A DNA stretch of 64,000 bases. Source: SW10 sp965657795. GTDB taxonomy: Bacteria; Verrucomicrobiota; Verrucomicrobiia; Verrucomicrobiales; Akkermansiaceae. The translations under genes and the position numbers were made by a program. How positions within the stretch are numbered: the first letter of the stretch is position 1; every line of letters begins with the position of its first letter. The notes under the pieces were generated by a model, which ran no database searches, had not been told where the DNA came from, and worked only from the letters and a program-made list of their open reading frames with translations. Shown here in pieces: positions 62,590 through 64,000 of this stretch. Location: assembly GCA_965657795.1 (NCBI GenBank), contig CBFHQJ010000002.1:1-64000 (forward strand), written 5' to 3'.

Positions 62590-63465
62590 ATGAAAACCCC
62601 ACGAACACTACAAACCAAAAGAACCCGCCCCAAGACGGGTTTCCGCATCATGCATGCTGCCACTCGATCCACTAAAAAGAGAAAGCAACGTGCTTCGACC
62701 ACTGCTGCTCCCGAAGATCTCGGTGAAGTTCCCGGTGTCGGAGTTCCCCTTGCATTGGTGGTCATTCTTCTCCTCCACGTGGCTGCGATTGCCGGCATTT
62801 GGATCCACGACAAATGGAGTGAGAGTGCGGATCTCAAAGCGACAAAGGTAGCCTTGAAAGATGATGTCCCGCCTCAAAGAAATCCTGCAATGGATGTCGA
62901 TGTGGTCAGCAGGGGAGAGACCATGGACTCGATTGCCGCAAAGCATGGTATCACCAAGGATTCTTTGATCAGTGCCAACGATGGAATCGCCGAACTGCAG
63001 ATTGGTTGGAAATACAACATTCCACCTCGTCCGATTACCAATGTGGCTCCGGCTGGTACGATCGCCGGAGCTGGTGATGTTGTCGAAGATATACCGGGAA
63101 TCACTCCACAGGAGCGTCCCATGATTCAGACCAGAGATGATCGTGATATTCCAGGAAGCCGTCCGGGAGAATTGGTCGAGGTAGGAGGTGCGGAAGCGGA
63201 AGCAGGAAGGACTGACGAGCCTGTCTTGATTCGTCCGGTTGAGCCTGTTCGCGTTGATCCCGTCCGCGTCGATCCTGTCCGTCCGGCTCCAGCTCCGGCC
63301 GCTGCCGGCAACACGAAGATCCACGTGGTGAAGCCCGGTGAAACGCTTTGGAGAATTGCCCATAACAACAAGATCACGGTGGACGCGCTCAAGCGGGCAA
63401 ATCCTAATGTGAATGTCAACCCGCTCAAAATTGGAGCGAAGCTTGTCATTCCTGCCAGCCGATAA
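62590..63465 (+). CDS. Membrane-anchored LysM peptidoglycan-binding protein
   Basis: 291 residues. A basic cytoplasmic N-terminus (about 1-50) and one membrane helix (VPLALVVILLLHVAAIAGIW) lead to a periplasmic part with two LysM domains, at about 102-147 (VVSRGETMDSIAAKHGITKD) and 243-290 (VVKPGETLWRIAHNNKITVD). A linker contains VRVDP repeats (about 220-235). LysM domains bind N-acetylglucosamine-containing glycan, so the protein may link the division machinery to peptidoglycan. Its position between murD and ftsW, where ordinary clusters have none, suggests a phylum-specific division factor. Confidence 0.85.
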   Translation: MKTPRTLQTKRTRPKTGFRIMHAATRSTKKRKQRASTTAAPEDLGEVPGVGVPLALVVILLLHVAAIAGIWIHDKWSESADLKATKVALKDDVPPQRNPAMDVDVVSRGETMDSIAAKHGITKDSLISANDGIAELQIGWKYNIPPRPITNVAPAGTIAGAGDVVEDIPGITPQERPMIQTRDDRDIPGSRPGELVEVGGAEAEAGRTDEPVLIRPVEPVRVDPVRVDPVRPAPAPAAAGNTKIHVVKPGETLWRIAHNNKITVDALKRANPNVNVNPLKIGAKLVIPASR

Positions 63466-63481
63466 TCCGCAGCTAAGATAA

Positions 63482-64000
63482 GTGGGTAAAGGAGCTTCCA
63501 TATTTCTGTGTTTGGCAGTCGCAGCACTCATCACCTTGGGGTTGGTGATGTTGGCGAGTGCGAGCGCGAAGTGGGATTACTCCGTGAATCAATACTCCTA
63601 CTTGGTTCGCCAGGCGATCTGGCTGGGGATTGGTGTCGCGGTCATGACGGTCATGGCCTTGATGGATTACCGGATTCTTCAAAAGCTGGCTTGGCCTCTT
63701 TTTGTGATGGTGTGCATCGCCTTGCTTCTGTGCTACGTGCCGGGAATCGGTGATGCCGCCAAGGGGGAAAATCGTTGGATTGTATTGCCTGTCATTGGTC
63801 GTTTCCAGCCTTCGGAGCCTGCCAAGTTGGTCATCATGGTAGCTCTTGCTTCATGGTTCGCGAAGTATCAGGCAGAGACCAAAAGTTTTTGGAGGGGCTT
63901 CGTGATCCCCTCTCTCATTCTTGGAGTGCCACTACTCTTAATTCTCTTCGAGATGGATATGGGAACGGCGGCTGGTTTGGGAGCGGCCGGACTGATTGTC
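63482..64000 (+). CDS. ftsW: FtsW-like SEDS peptidoglycan polymerase (runs off the window)
   Basis: 173 codons are present from a GTG at 63482, which follows an in-frame stop; the end is outside the window. Several membrane helices are evident, with the SEDS motifs LVMLASASAKWDY, NQYSYLVRQAIW, ENRWIVLPVIGRFQPSEPAK and LFEMDMGTAAG. Family members polymerise lipid II at the septum with FtsI. The start codon could be an internal TTG, so the N-terminus is uncertain. Confidence 0.85.
   Translation, partial: MGKGASIFLCLAVAALITLGLVMLASASAKWDYSVNQYSYLVRQAIWLGIGVAVMTVMALMDYRILQKLAWPLFVMVCIALLLCYVPGIGDAAKGENRWIVLPVIGRFQPSEPAKLVIMVALASWFAKYQAETKSFWRGFVIPSLILGVPLLLILFEMDMGTAAGLGAAGLIV

Noticed and set aside
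63221..63300. CRISPR-like or tandem DNA repeat in the LysM gene
   Set aside because: The short repeat is a coding VRVDP protein repeat of two or three units, in frame, with no spacers.

Overview
The window looks like a chromosomal segment of a heterotrophic, probably aquatic, member of the Verrucomicrobiota (Verrucomicrobiales-like). Supporting signs are many secreted sulfatases, PEP-CTERM proteins, a Verrucomicrobium-type cytochrome c domain, DUF1080 and SHD1 domains, a recurrent C-terminal tail typical of the phylum, and a LexA operator close to the TGTTC-N4-GAACA form I recall for this phylum. No rRNA, tRNA or CRISPR array was seen.

Region 1 (1-12.4 kb) is accessory and decaying. It holds a truncated-hemoglobin remnant, a sulfatase downstream of a 1195-residue PDZ/HEAT protein, and a gene cut inside its signal peptide by a defective IS256-family element whose ends and 8-bp target duplication can be read exactly. 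It also holds a secreted hydrolase, a beta-helix gene with one in-frame TGA, a cytochrome c fragment with one in-frame TAG, and a fragment from the opposite strand joined to it.

Region 2 (12.4-36 kb) is a polysaccharide/sulfatase region. It has four more sulfatase domains, one of them the C-terminus of a 1210-residue esterase-sulfatase chimera. It also has a second CE6-like esterase, a GH63-like glucosidase, a DUF1080 protein, a PQQ-type propeller, two tandem pairs of paralogous surface proteins with different C-termini, an ABC transporter, SelO, and an FGE-like lipoprotein lacking the catalytic cysteines.

Region 3 (36-42.6 kb) has a TonB receptor and housekeeping genes: rpoZ, smpB, rpe and lexA.

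Region 4 (42.6-53.2 kb) reads as a phosphate-starvation island. It starts with a GT4 glycosyltransferase fused to a metallophosphoesterase, which resembles the Agt and PlcP enzymes that swap phospholipids for glycolipids. A translationally coupled barrel protein, an OprO/P-like porin and pstS-pstC-pstA-pstB-phoU follow. PstC carries an unusual insert of about 320 residues.

Region 5 (53.3-64 kb) is the division/cell wall cluster mraZ-rsmH-ftsL-ftsI-murE-murF-mraY-murD-(LysM protein)-ftsW. The last gene runs off the window.
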